Source of the DNA: CAZDXB01 sp964509335
Lineage (GTDB): Bacteria > Bacteroidota > Ignavibacteria > Kapaibacteriales > UBA2268
Length of the DNA stretch: 64,000 nt
Reading direction: 5' to 3'
Assembly: GCA_964509335.1 (NCBI GenBank)
Contig: CAZDXB010000017.1
Coordinates: 9,118 to 73,117 of the forward strand
Made by a program: the position numbers and the translations under genes. The notes below the pieces were generated by a model that saw only the letters and a list, made by a program, of their open reading frames with translations, searched no databases and was not told the origin of the DNA. Below, in pieces: positions 27,671 to 35,939 of the stretch (its first letter is position 1; each line of letters begins with the position of its first letter).

Positions 27671-27694
27671 AGGGGCTGAAGATTTTCAGCCCCT
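27671..27694. terminator. Perfect hairpin between pyrD-like and MFS genes
   Basis: AGGGGCTGAA, loop GATT, TTCAGCCCCT: a perfect 10-bp stem 22 bp after the stop codon, followed by an AT-rich stretch with TTTATTTT. It probably ends transcription of the rpoN operon. The same loop and inner stem recur at 53174-53197 with a compensating change, so it may be a dispersed repeat used as a terminator. Confidence 0.65.
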
Positions 27695-27762
27695 ATAATT
27701 TATTTTACAATATTTAAGTTTGAAGGATTATTTGCGAACGGAAGAGAAAAAACGGAATTTAT

Positions 27763-28971
27763 ATGAGAGAAGGCAAAGAAGAAGCAAGCAAAAAATTATA
27801 TTTTAATCCGAACTTACAGATAATATTCGCCGTAACGCTAATGAGCATAATGGGCGTATCGAGTTTGACGCCCGCTTTCCCGAGTATTGGCAGGGAGTTT
27901 AATATAACGCCGAAAGAAGTGGCGTGGCTCATTACTTTATTTACTTTGCCCGGAGTGTTTCTTACGCCGGTTTTGGGAATTATGGCGGATAGATTCGGCA
28001 GAAAGACGATTCTCGTTCCTTCTTTGATTTTGTTTGGGCTAGCCGGCGGGTTTAGTTTTTTCGCGGAGAGTTATGAGCTATTGTGCTTCCTGCGCTTTAT
28101 ACAAGGTTGCGGCGGGGCTTCGCTCGGCGCGCTGAATATTACGATTCTCGGCGATATATTCCACGGGCGCGAGCGCTCGGCGGCTATGGGCTATAACGCC
28201 AGTATGATAAGCGTTGGAACGGCGGCTTATCCCATAGTCGGCGGAGCTTTGGCGACTATCGGCTGGAATTATCCTTTTTTGCCGCCTTTTCTCGCTATTA
28301 TTGTAGGTTTTATAGTCCTTTTCAAATTAGACAACCCTGAGCCTAAGAACAGTCAAACAATAAAAGATTATTTTTCAAAAATGTTCAAAAGCGTCTTCGA
28401 CAAAAGAATCTTAGGGCTTTTCTCAATTAGCATATTGACTTTCATTATTCTTTACGGACCTTTCTTGACGTATTTTCCTTTCATTATAGAAGAGGGCTTC
28501 GGACAGCCGCCTTATATTGTGGGTATAATTATGGCGACCGCTTCGTTCGCTTCTTTTATGACTTCGATTAATCTGGGCAACTTGACTAAGATATTCAAAG
28601 AAAAGACGTTGATTCTTATCTCTTGCGGTTTTTACTTCGCCGCGATGGCGGCGGTGCCGTTTGTTGAATCCGTATGGTTATTGGTAATTCCCACTCTTTT
28701 ATTTGGAATCGCGCAAGGAGCGAATTTACCGTCGCTTTTATCGCTTTTAGCGGGGCTGGCGCCGATGAAGCAAAGGGCGGCGATTATGTCGCTCAACGGA
28801 ATGGTCTTGCGAAGCGGTCAAACGTTAGGCCCGCTCGTCGTAGTCCCCGTTTTTAATTTATGGGGGCTTTACGGCGCTTATAGCGTCGCGGCGGGAATCG
28901 CCGTCGTTATGTTCGCAGTCGCTTTTTTTACTTTGAGAGGGGCGGGAAATTTAACTAAGAGCTTGAAATAG
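27763..28971 (+). CDS. MFS transporter with a probably replaced C-terminal tail
   Basis: The 402-aa protein has 12 hydrophobic segments and the MFS signature between helices 2 and 3 (GIMADRFGRKTILVPS). N-terminal ITPKEVAWLITLFTLPGVFLTPV is like drug/proton antiporters of the DHA1 group. The substrate is unknown. The last coding 56 bp used in common (28881-28936) are repeated at 30777-30832, beyond the DarTG genes. There the reading frame continues to a different ending (LKKTNEQ, stop at 30850-30852). The present tail (RGAGNLTKSLK) therefore probably arrived with the DarTG island. Confidence 0.9.
   Translation: MREGKEEASKKLYFNPNLQIIFAVTLMSIMGVSSLTPAFPSIGREFNITPKEVAWLITLFTLPGVFLTPVLGIMADRFGRKTILVPSLILFGLAGGFSFFAESYELLCFLRFIQGCGGASLGALNITILGDIFHGRERSAAMGYNASMISVGTAAYPIVGGALATIGWNYPFLPPFLAIIVGFIVLFKLDNPEPKNSQTIKDYFSKMFKSVFDKRILGLFSISILTFIILYGPFLTYFPFIIEEGFGQPPYIVGIIMATASFASFMTSINLGNLTKIFKEKTLILISCGFYFAAMAAVPFVESVWLLVIPTLLFGIAQGANLPSLLSLLAGLAPMKQRAAIMSLNGMVLRSGQTLGPLVVVPVFNLWGLYGAYSVAAGIAVVMFAVAFFTLRGAGNLTKSLK
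28881..28936 (+). repeat. Left copy of 56-bp direct repeat flanking darTG (3' end of MFS gene)
   Basis: It is identical to 30777-30832 in 55 of 56 positions. The single difference (G at 28890, C at 30786) is a synonymous Ala codon change in the MFS reading frame. The copy lies inside the MFS coding region and ends just before the divergent C-terminal tails. Confidence 0.95.
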
Positions 28972-29045
28972 ATTTTGGTTATTAAAGAGAAATAGCTTAT
29001 TTATGTAAGAAATCGGCTAAGATAAAATTTATGGACTAATAAGAT

Positions 29046-29681
29046 ATGTCAATTCCGGAAAATATTTTGTTATACAGAATAATTCACGTAGATAACTTAA
29101 GACATATTCTTGATATTGGAAAAATAACCGCTCCAAATCATCCACAAAAAGACGATGATTATATTAGCATTGGGAATTCGACCCTGATAGAAAGCAGAAG
29201 AGAAAGAGAAATAACTCTCCCGCCGAAAGGCGCTTTTAATGATTACGTTTCTTTCTATTTTGGTCCGCGGTCCCCTATGCTTTATAATATTTGGAAAGGG
29301 TTTCAAGGCGTAAAGAAAAGAAGTCAGGAGGATATCATTTACTTGGTTTCCTCATATGATAAAATAAAAGAAATCGGCTGTAGATACGTTTATTTTGACG
29401 GACACGGTTATCATAATCTTTCACAGATTTATAGCGACGACGAAGGGTTGAAGGAAATCGACTGGAAAGCCGTCAAAGAGACAAATTGGCAAGACACGGC
29501 GGAAAATCCGGATTTAAAAAGAAGGAAACAAGCGGAACTATTAGTTCATTCTGAAGCGCCTTTAAAAGCTATAATAGGGATAGCTTGCTACTCTGAAGAA
29601 GTAAAAAGAAAAATCGACAATGAAATTCAGAGAAAAAATCTTAAATTAGTATGTAAGGTTAGAAAAAAATGGTATTACTAA
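29046..29681 (+). CDS. darT: DarT-type DNA ADP-ribosyltransferase toxin
   Basis: The 211-aa protein matches DarT (formerly DUF4433). Key positions fit the family: His14 in LYRIIHVDNL, Arg51 in the ESRREREI segment, the DYVSFYFGPRSPMLY motif and catalytic Glu164 in KRRKQAELLVHSEAP. DarT attaches ADP-ribose to thymidine or guanosine in single-stranded DNA and blocks replication. It acts in toxin-antitoxin and anti-phage defence. All key residues are present, so the toxin is expected to be active. darG begins one base after its stop. Only 74 AT-rich bases separate it from the MFS gene. It has a strong AT bias compared with neighbours. Confidence 0.93.
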   Translation: MSIPENILLYRIIHVDNLRHILDIGKITAPNHPQKDDDYISIGNSTLIESRREREITLPPKGAFNDYVSFYFGPRSPMLYNIWKGFQGVKKRSQEDIIYLVSSYDKIKEIGCRYVYFDGHGYHNLSQIYSDDEGLKEIDWKAVKETNWQDTAENPDLKRRKQAELLVHSEAPLKAIIGIACYSEEVKRKIDNEIQRKNLKLVCKVRKKWYY

Positions 29682-29682
29682 T

Positions 29683-30711
29683 ATGATAAGTTTTAAAGTA
29701 GGCGATATCCTTAAAAGTCAGACCGACGCAATCGTTAATACCGTTAATACGAAAGGCGTAATGGGGAAAGGTATCGCTTTGGCTTTTAAGAAAGCTTACC
29801 CTAAAAATTTCAAAATTTACGAAAAAGCTTGTAAAGAAGGGGAAGTCGAAATTGGTAAAATGCTAATAACGGAAACCGGCGAGTTGTTTCCAAAGTATAT
29901 TATCAATTTCCCTTCCAAAAAGCACTGGCGCAATCCGTCAAAATACGAATTTATTGAAAAAGGTTTAGAGGATTTAATAAGGGTTATTAACGAGTACAAT
30001 GTTCAATCAATATCGATACCTCCTTTAGGTTCGGGCAACGGTCGTTTAGATTGGATGAAAGTTAAAGATATTTTAACGACATACTTAAAGGATATTGCGA
30101 ATGATATTGAAATAGTTATTTTTGAGCCTGGATATAACGACCAAATTGTTTCTAAGCCTGAAAAAGAAATTTCGCTAACTCCCGCGAGAGCCATTTTTGT
30201 ATATCTTTTGAAAAAATATCAAGTTCTCGGTTATCAAATAAATCTTTTGGTCGCTCAAAAAATGTCTTATTTTATGCAGCGGTTCGGCGAAGAATTGAAT
30301 TTGGATTTTGAAAAAGGTCATTACGGTCCTTTTTCAAACAATTTAACCCATTTGTTGAAGTATATAAATCAATCGTTTATATCGTACAATCAAAACAATA
30401 ATTCTCCCGGTACAACTCTCGAGATTAGAGACGGTAGGTATAATGAAGTAGAACGCTACTTTGATAATAATCTCGACAAAGAACAAAAAGCGAGAGCCGA
30501 AAAGACATTAGAGCTAATTAGAGGTTTTGAATCTCCTTACGGACTTGAGCTTTTAGCGACTATCGATTTTATCGTTTCTAAAACAAACGCGAAAGATATA
30601 TCTGAAATTGCAGAAGAAATCACAAATTGGACTAAAAGGAAGAAAACCATAATGAAGCCGAAACATATAGAATTAGCTTACCAACGGCTTAAAGAATTTA
30701 ACCTAATATAG
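29683..30711 (+). CDS. darG: DarG antitoxin (macrodomain ADP-ribosyl hydrolase plus C-terminal domain)
   Basis: The 342-aa protein has an N-terminal macrodomain (1-150) with VGDILKSQTDAIVNTVNTKG, VMGKGIALAFKKAYP and SIPPLGSGNGRLDW. This is the DarG type that removes ADP-ribose from DNA. The C-terminal half (about 170-342) begins TPARAIFVYLLKKYQ and ends with the TNWTKRKKTIMKPKHIELAY segment (EITNWTKRKK). In characterised systems this domain binds and neutralises DarT, partly by DNA mimicry. Translation is coupled to darT. Antitoxin after toxin is the usual DarTG order. Confidence 0.93.
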   Translation: MISFKVGDILKSQTDAIVNTVNTKGVMGKGIALAFKKAYPKNFKIYEKACKEGEVEIGKMLITETGELFPKYIINFPSKKHWRNPSKYEFIEKGLEDLIRVINEYNVQSISIPPLGSGNGRLDWMKVKDILTTYLKDIANDIEIVIFEPGYNDQIVSKPEKEISLTPARAIFVYLLKKYQVLGYQINLLVAQKMSYFMQRFGEELNLDFEKGHYGPFSNNLTHLLKYINQSFISYNQNNNSPGTTLEIRDGRYNEVERYFDNNLDKEQKARAEKTLELIRGFESPYGLELLATIDFIVSKTNAKDISEIAEEITNWTKRKKTIMKPKHIELAYQRLKEFNLI

Positions 30712-30754
30712 AAAATTCAACTGTATTTTACACTGCATTCTTAAGGATTTACTT

Positions 30755-30770
30755 CGACTTGCAAAAGTCG
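30755..30770. terminator. Small hairpin downstream of darG
   Basis: CGACTT, loop GCAA, AAGTCG: a perfect 6-bp stem 43 bp after the darG stop and just before the right direct repeat. It is followed by ATAAAATAG, with no real T run, so it is a weak terminator candidate or an island-end structure. Confidence 0.35.
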
Positions 30771-30776
30771 ATAAAA

Positions 30777-30852
30777 TAGCGTCGCCGCGGGAATCGCCGT
30801 CGTTATGTTCGCAGTCGCTTTTTTTACTTTGAAAAAGACTAACGAGCAATAA
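30777..30852 (+). pseudogene. Orphaned original 3' end of the MFS gene (right direct repeat)
   Basis: The first 56 bp (30777-30832) repeat 28881-28936. Read in the MFS frame this encodes SVAAGIAVVMFAVAFFTL, then KKTNEQ and a TAA stop at 30850-30852. The fragment has no start and is separated from its gene by darTG. It overlaps the end of the convergent propeller gene by 14 bp, so before the insertion these two genes met tail to tail. Confidence 0.85.
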
Positions 30853-32989
30853 CCAACTTTATATTTTCGAATAAATGTCCCGTTTTCAAAAAGCAATAAT
30901 AGACTCCCGACGGCAACGAAGTAGAGTCAAAATTAATTCTATGCAAGCCCGCTCCGAATAATTTATTATTAGCGATACATTCGACTTCTCTTCCTAAGGC
31001 GTTGACTATCGAAACAGTAACGCGAGAGGGCTTCTCCGTTCTGAATTGTATCGTCGTTTTTTCGTCGAATGGATTCGGATAAGCTATAAGAAATTGATTT
31101 TTATTGTCGTTAGCGTCCTCGACAGAAACGCCGCCTCCTTTGAGCATAGCGACGCCGTTTTTAGTTCCGAACCAGATGTTGCCTTCGTCGTCAAGCGCTA
31201 TTGCGTTAACGCTGCCGTCCGGCAAGCCGGAATTTTCTTCATTATACACTGTCCAAGTTTCGCCGTCGAATTTTGCCGCTCCTCGTTGCGTTCCAATCCA
31301 TTTGCTGCCTTTTTTGTCTATCTTTATTACGTTGACAAGATTATCCGGTAAACCGGAATTATCTTCGTCGTAAACAGTCCAGTTTTCGTTGTTGAATAAC
31401 GCCGTTCCTTCGTAGGTTCCGAACCATTTATTCCCGTCTTCGTCTATTGCGATATCGAATATATTATTATCGGAAAGACCGGAATTCGATTTTTGAAATA
31501 TCGTCCAGTTATCGCCGTCGAATTTAGCCGCGCCGCTATGCGCGTCAATGAATCCTTTTGTTCCAAACCATTTATCTCCTTCCAAATCTATCGCGATAGC
31601 TGATACTGTATCGTTCGGCAACCCGCAATCGAACATTCCATATATTGTCCAGTTATCGCCGTCAAATTTAGCCGCGCCTCCGCCAGACGTCCCGAACCAT
31701 TTAGTTTCGTCGTCTTCAAAGGCTATCGACAATATGTTGTTTGAAGGTAAATCCGAATTCGATTTGTGAAATATCGTCCAATTATCGCCGTCGCATTTTA
31801 CTAAACCTTTGTCGGTTCCGAGCCATTTTATCTTTTTTTGGTCTATAGCGATAGCTTGAACGCGGTTGGCGGGCAAATTGGAATTGCTCGTGTCGTAAAT
31901 AATCCAGTTGTCGCCGTCGTATTTTGTCACACCGCCTTTTTGCGTCCCGAACCACTTGTTGCCATCGTCGTCGATTTCGATTGATAGTATCGCGCCGCTG
32001 GGCAAACCCGAGTTGGAGAGTTCGTATTCGTTCCAATTTTCGGCGTCGTATTTTGTTAAATAGGGAGCTTCTCTGTTCCCAAACCACTTATTTCCTTCGC
32101 TATCGACAATGATTGATTGAATTTTATTATTTGGGAGCCCGGAATTAGCGGCGTTGTAAATAGTCCAGTTAAAACCATCGTATTTAGCCGCGCCGTTGTT
32201 ATAAGTCGCAAACCATATATTCCCGTCTTCCGCTATTATATCGCTAATATTGTTATCGGGCAAATCGGAGTTTGTCGTGTCATAGACCGTCCAATTATCG
32301 CCGTCGAAACGCGCTACTCCGCTCCAGACGGTTCCAAACCACTTGTTATTGGCGCTGTCAATCGCGATAGAATAAATTAGGTCGTCTGGCAGACCCGAGT
32401 TAGATTTATCGTAAACTTCCCAATTGTCGCCGTCGTATTTTGCGACTCCTTTTCTCGTGCCGAACCATTTAGCGCCTTCTTTGTCTATTTTTATTGAATA
32501 TACTCTATCGTCCGGCAAGCCGGAATTTGTTTCATTGTAAAATGTCCAATTACTGCCTTTAAATTTTGCCGCTCCGCCCCAATACAAACTGAACCATATA
32601 GCGTCGCCGTCGAAGGTTATTGAAAAGATTTTATTGCTTTGGAAGCCAAGCCTTGTAGTGTCGTATTCTGTCCAATTTGTTCCGTCAAATTTTATGACTT
32701 CTCCTTCGTTCGTTCCAAGCCACTTGTTACCATATTCGTCTATTTCTATGACGGTAACGTAGTTATTCGTCAAGCTGGAGTTAGCGTTGTTGTAGAATAC
32801 TTTTTCGCCGGTTTGTTTATTCATTTTTACTATTCCGCTATTAGTTCCAGCCCAGATAAAATCGCCCTCTTTGGCTAAATCGTTAATATACTCGCATTTT
32901 GTGAATTGAATCCATTCGTCTTCTTCGGCGCTTGAGGATGTTGCGTTTATAACAAACGCTAATACAATTAAATAAGCTAACGTTTTCAT
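30839..32989 (-). CDS. Secreted beta-propeller protein (two-component-regulator-propeller-like) with T9SS sorting domain
   Basis: The 716-aa protein has a signal peptide (MKTLAYLIVLAFVINATSSS). About 13 repeats of roughly 45 residues follow. Each has a GNKWFGT-type strand, AKFDGDNWTVYD and a NSGLPDNxI-type turn (for example SNSGLPDDLIYSIAI). These are typical of the propeller repeats also found in sensor domains of hybrid two-component proteins. A T9SS sorting domain ends the protein (IAYPNPFDEKTTIQF onward, ending LVIAR). It should be exported and anchored at or released from the cell surface; the ligand is unknown. The DNA also repeats strongly. Confidence 0.85.
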   Translation of the reverse strand: MKTLAYLIVLAFVINATSSSAEEDEWIQFTKCEYINDLAKEGDFIWAGTNSGIVKMNKQTGEKVFYNNANSSLTNNYVTVIEIDEYGNKWLGTNEGEVIKFDGTNWTEYDTTRLGFQSNKIFSITFDGDAIWFSLYWGGAAKFKGSNWTFYNETNSGLPDDRVYSIKIDKEGAKWFGTRKGVAKYDGDNWEVYDKSNSGLPDDLIYSIAIDSANNKWFGTVWSGVARFDGDNWTVYDTTNSDLPDNNISDIIAEDGNIWFATYNNGAAKYDGFNWTIYNAANSGLPNNKIQSIIVDSEGNKWFGNREAPYLTKYDAENWNEYELSNSGLPSGAILSIEIDDDGNKWFGTQKGGVTKYDGDNWIIYDTSNSNLPANRVQAIAIDQKKIKWLGTDKGLVKCDGDNWTIFHKSNSDLPSNNILSIAFEDDETKWFGTSGGGAAKFDGDNWTIYGMFDCGLPNDTVSAIAIDLEGDKWFGTKGFIDAHSGAAKFDGDNWTIFQKSNSGLSDNNIFDIAIDEDGNKWFGTYEGTALFNNENWTVYDEDNSGLPDNLVNVIKIDKKGSKWIGTQRGAAKFDGETWTVYNEENSGLPDGSVNAIALDDEGNIWFGTKNGVAMLKGGGVSVEDANDNKNQFLIAYPNPFDEKTTIQFRTEKPSRVTVSIVNALGREVECIANNKLFGAGLHRINFDSTSLPSGVYYCFLKTGHLFENIKLVIAR

Positions 32990-33234
32990 AATTAACGCCC
33001 CCGATTTTATTAATAATAAATTATGAGCTTTTTTAGTAGATTATTCCTTCTATTTTCAAAATACTATAACTATATTCCTATGAAACAAATAATAAAATAC
33101 TAAAATTAATTTAAAAAACAAACGCATTTTAAAAGAGATTAGAATTTTGATTGAGACGAGCGCAGACAAGGGCGTCAGCGTTACTTCAGATTAATTTGGA
33201 GGCGAAAGCGAGCGTCGCTAGCTAAACCTGTAAT

Positions 33235-34734
33235 TTAACGGCTATTTTCATAGAGCAATACTTCCGCCCCCGCGAATTCGGCGTAATCGGCTCTTTTATA
33301 TTTATCGTCTAAATAATGAACAAGGGAAGAATCGAGCGTTCGGTGTCCGCGCAAAAGCCAAAAACGCTCCGCTCCGGCGGAATCGACGGCTTTATTTATC
33401 TTAGAGCTATCTTTTATATCGCAAGCTATTAGGTCAATTCTGCCGTTGTAACCGTTCTTTCTGAAATAATATTCAAAATAATCGGGAAACCAAGCGCAAG
33501 CGGCTATAATCTCTGTTTTGCCTTTGTCGCGTCGCTCGATAAAATATTCGCTCGCCTCGCCGAACTGCTCTTTAGCTCGCTTTTTATACTTGTTGCCGAA
33601 AAATTCCACGTTTTGTTTATAAGGATTCGAATAATAATCCAGTTCAAATATCAAGCTAAAAAATATAACGGCGATTAAAGCGCCGGCAATAGCGTAACGA
33701 GCGGCGTCTTTTTTCGCTATTGTCGCAATCGCTCTCGCCAATAATATATACGCCGGCGGCGCGCAAATAAGCATACTATTGTATGTTAGCGAGGGATTGG
33801 CAATTATGGATTTAACGAAAACAACCGCGAAAGGAATAATCAGCCACGATAGTAAAATCGTTTCGGGCGGCGCGAAAATATTTTCGGAACTAGATATGCC
33901 CGTTTTCGCTATTTTATATACGAACATAGCGAACAAAGCCAAAACAGCCGCGGTAACGAACGGCGACATATTGAATATATAAATAAGATAATAGCCGAAA
34001 GCGAGAACGCTCGGTTCGGATATCCACTCCGCCCCGGTTCGCAAATGCGTCAAAAATGTCCGCGCCCAAGGCAAATAAGCCAGGGCGATAACAAAATAAA
34101 ACAGTATGGTTAATCCGATTCCCTTGCGGAACTTAAGCGACAAAAGAAAAACCGCCAAGCCCTGAAGGGCGACTAATAACAAACCGGCGTAGTGAACGTA
34201 ACATAAAAAAATCGAAAATAAAACGTATAAACCCGTAGGAAATCCCCTCAAAGAACAGCTTTTTTTATAATCGCTAAGGATTTTGAACCAATAATAACTC
34301 GTAACAATTGCGAGCAGAAACAACAGCGAATACGCTCTCGCTTCTTGACTGAAATAAAGCGGCGCCCACAGGAAAGCCGTCAGCGCCGACGTTATGAGTC
34401 CTTCTTTTCTGCCGTAAAAAAGCTTACCTAAAAAATATATTGCCAGAATAGCCAGCGAACCGAAAATAGCGGAAGGCAAACGCAGCCAAAACTCGCTCTC
34501 GCCAAAATTGTGAACGACGAAATACATTATAAGCTGATAGCCGGGAGGATGGACGTCCGGGACGACGCCTTCTTCCATCGTTGCAGAAACCGTCGGATAC
34601 GAGGCGATTCGCCAAGTTTCTAGCTCGTCGTTGAAAAACGAAGGTTCGCCTAAATCATAAAAACGTAATATTATGCCGAAAATTAAAATTAGCCCCAGAA
34701 TCAGAGGCGTATAGTTTTTTCCGACTGTCTTTTT
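33235..34734 (-). CDS. ArnT/PMT-like membrane glycosyltransferase (GT39/GT83 type)
   Basis: The reading begins with GTG at 34737 and encodes 500 aa. About 12 hydrophobic segments are followed by a C-terminal soluble region from about 375. The first loop has FFNDELETWRIASYP, with the Asp-Glu pair expected for lipid-linked-sugar glycosyltransferases of the ArnT/PMT superfamily, and WLRLPSAIFGSLAILAIYFLG is typical of the family. It would transfer a sugar from a polyprenyl phosphate donor to a protein or glycolipid outside the inner membrane. The GTG overlaps the TGA of manC by 4 bp, so a mannose-based donor is plausible. Confidence 0.8.
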   Translation of the reverse strand, partial: KKTVGKNYTPLILGLILIFGIILRFYDLGEPSFFNDELETWRIASYPTVSATMEEGVVPDVHPPGYQLIMYFVVHNFGESEFWLRLPSAIFGSLAILAIYFLGKLFYGRKEGLITSALTAFLWAPLYFSQEARAYSLLFLLAIVTSYYWFKILSDYKKSCSLRGFPTGLYVLFSIFLCYVHYAGLLLVALQGLAVFLLSLKFRKGIGLTILFYFVIALAYLPWARTFLTHLRTGAEWISEPSVLAFGYYLIYIFNMSPFVTAAVLALFAMFVYKIAKTGISSSENIFAPPETILLSWLIIPFAVVFVKSIIANPSLTYNSMLICAPPAYILLARAIATIAKKDAARYAIAGALIAVIFFSLIFELDYYSNPYKQNVEFFGNKYKKRAKEQFGEASEYFIERRDKGKTEIIAACAWFPDYFEYYFRKNGYNGRIDLIACDIKDSSKINKAVDSAGAERFWLLRGHRTLDSSLVHYLDDKYKRADYAEFAGAEVLLYENSR

Positions 34735-35861
34735 CACAATTTCTTTTCGCCGTTTATCTTTTTAATCTCTTCGACGGCTTTTTTGACGTCTTGAGCTTTG
34801 CTCTTTGGACAAACCAAAACGGCGTCGTCGGTCGATACTACAACTATATCATTTAATCCCAAACCGACGACTATTCTTTCCCCGTCTTTCGAGGAATTTA
34901 TTACGATGGATTCTTCGGAATCTACGAGAACCGTATCGCCTTCGGTTATATTGCCTTCTTCGTCTGTGTTTTTCGTTCTTTCCAAGGAAGTCCAAGAACC
35001 GACGTCGTCCCAGTCGAACAGGGCTTTTGACGCGACGACGTTATCGACTTTCTCCATTAAGCCGTAATCGATTGAAACATTCGGGAACTTTTCGAATACG
35101 CCGGCTATGGTTTGTAACGGCTCCGGTATGGCTATGTTGGTTTTCTTAATATATTTTTGCTTCATATAGTCGATTTTCTCGCCGACTTCGGGGAAATACT
35201 TTTTCATCTTTTCGGAGAAAACGTCCAGCCGCCAGAAAAACATACCGCTGTTCCACAGATATTTGCCCGATTCCACGTATTTCCTAGCGGTTTCTTTGTC
35301 GGGTTTTTCTTTAAACGCTTTTACGGCTGTAACTTCTGGCATTTGAGTTGAATAATCGAACTCGTTTTCTACGTGGACGTATCCGTAGCCGGTGTCCGGT
35401 CTGCTCGGCAGTATCCCAATCGTTCCGAGGCAGGAATTTTCTTCGACGTAATCTAAAGTCGCCTCGACAGTTTTCCGAAACCCCTCGGCGGGAGTTATTA
35501 TTTGGTCGGCAGTCAAAACCGCCGTGGATATTTGGTCGAGCGGATATTTCCCTTCGTATTTAGCGGCTATAAAAGCGGTCGCCAAAGCCAAGCAAGGCGC
35601 CGTGTTCCTTTTATGAGGCTCCGCGACTATATTTTCCGGCGGCACGTCCTTTAGCAATCCTCTCAACGGCTCTAACAAAAGCTCTCCCGTTATTATATAT
35701 ACGTCGTCGGGTTCTATTAGCGGCGATATTCGTTCTATAGAATCCTCTATCATCGTTTTATCGGACGCCAAAGATAAAAGTTGCTTCGGTTTGCGGCGAC
35801 GACTGAGGGGCCAGAACCTTTCGCCCGAGCCGCCAGCCATAATTACGGCGGTTCTTTTCAT
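34734..35861 (-). CDS. manC: Mannose-1-phosphate guanylyltransferase
   Basis: The protein is 375 aa from the ATG at 35861; an in-frame TTG 12 bp upstream is less likely. The nucleotidyltransferase motif AVIMAGGSGERFWPLSRRRK is followed by PKQLL. FKEKPD, LWNSGMFFWR and DYGLMEKVDNV are also family motifs. It makes GDP-mannose from mannose 1-phosphate and GTP. It has only the short form without the C-terminal isomerase domain. It is translationally coupled to the membrane glycosyltransferase gene, so its product may feed mannosylation. Confidence 0.93.
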   Translation of the reverse strand: MKRTAVIMAGGSGERFWPLSRRRKPKQLLSLASDKTMIEDSIERISPLIEPDDVYIITGELLLEPLRGLLKDVPPENIVAEPHKRNTAPCLALATAFIAAKYEGKYPLDQISTAVLTADQIITPAEGFRKTVEATLDYVEENSCLGTIGILPSRPDTGYGYVHVENEFDYSTQMPEVTAVKAFKEKPDKETARKYVESGKYLWNSGMFFWRLDVFSEKMKKYFPEVGEKIDYMKQKYIKKTNIAIPEPLQTIAGVFEKFPNVSIDYGLMEKVDNVVASKALFDWDDVGSWTSLERTKNTDEEGNITEGDTVLVDSEESIVINSSKDGERIVVGLGLNDIVVVSTDDAVLVCPKSKAQDVKKAVEEIKKINGEKKL

Positions 35862-35939
35862 ATTTTTACTCAATTCTTAAGTTAATCCTAAAATTAATAA
35901 ATCCTAAAAATAACAAGCTTTTCCAAATAACAAAATTAT

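Noticed and set aside
28972..30776. Integrase or transposase for the DarTG island
   Set aside because: The only coding sequences between the direct repeats are darT and darG. No recombinase fragment was found on either strand.
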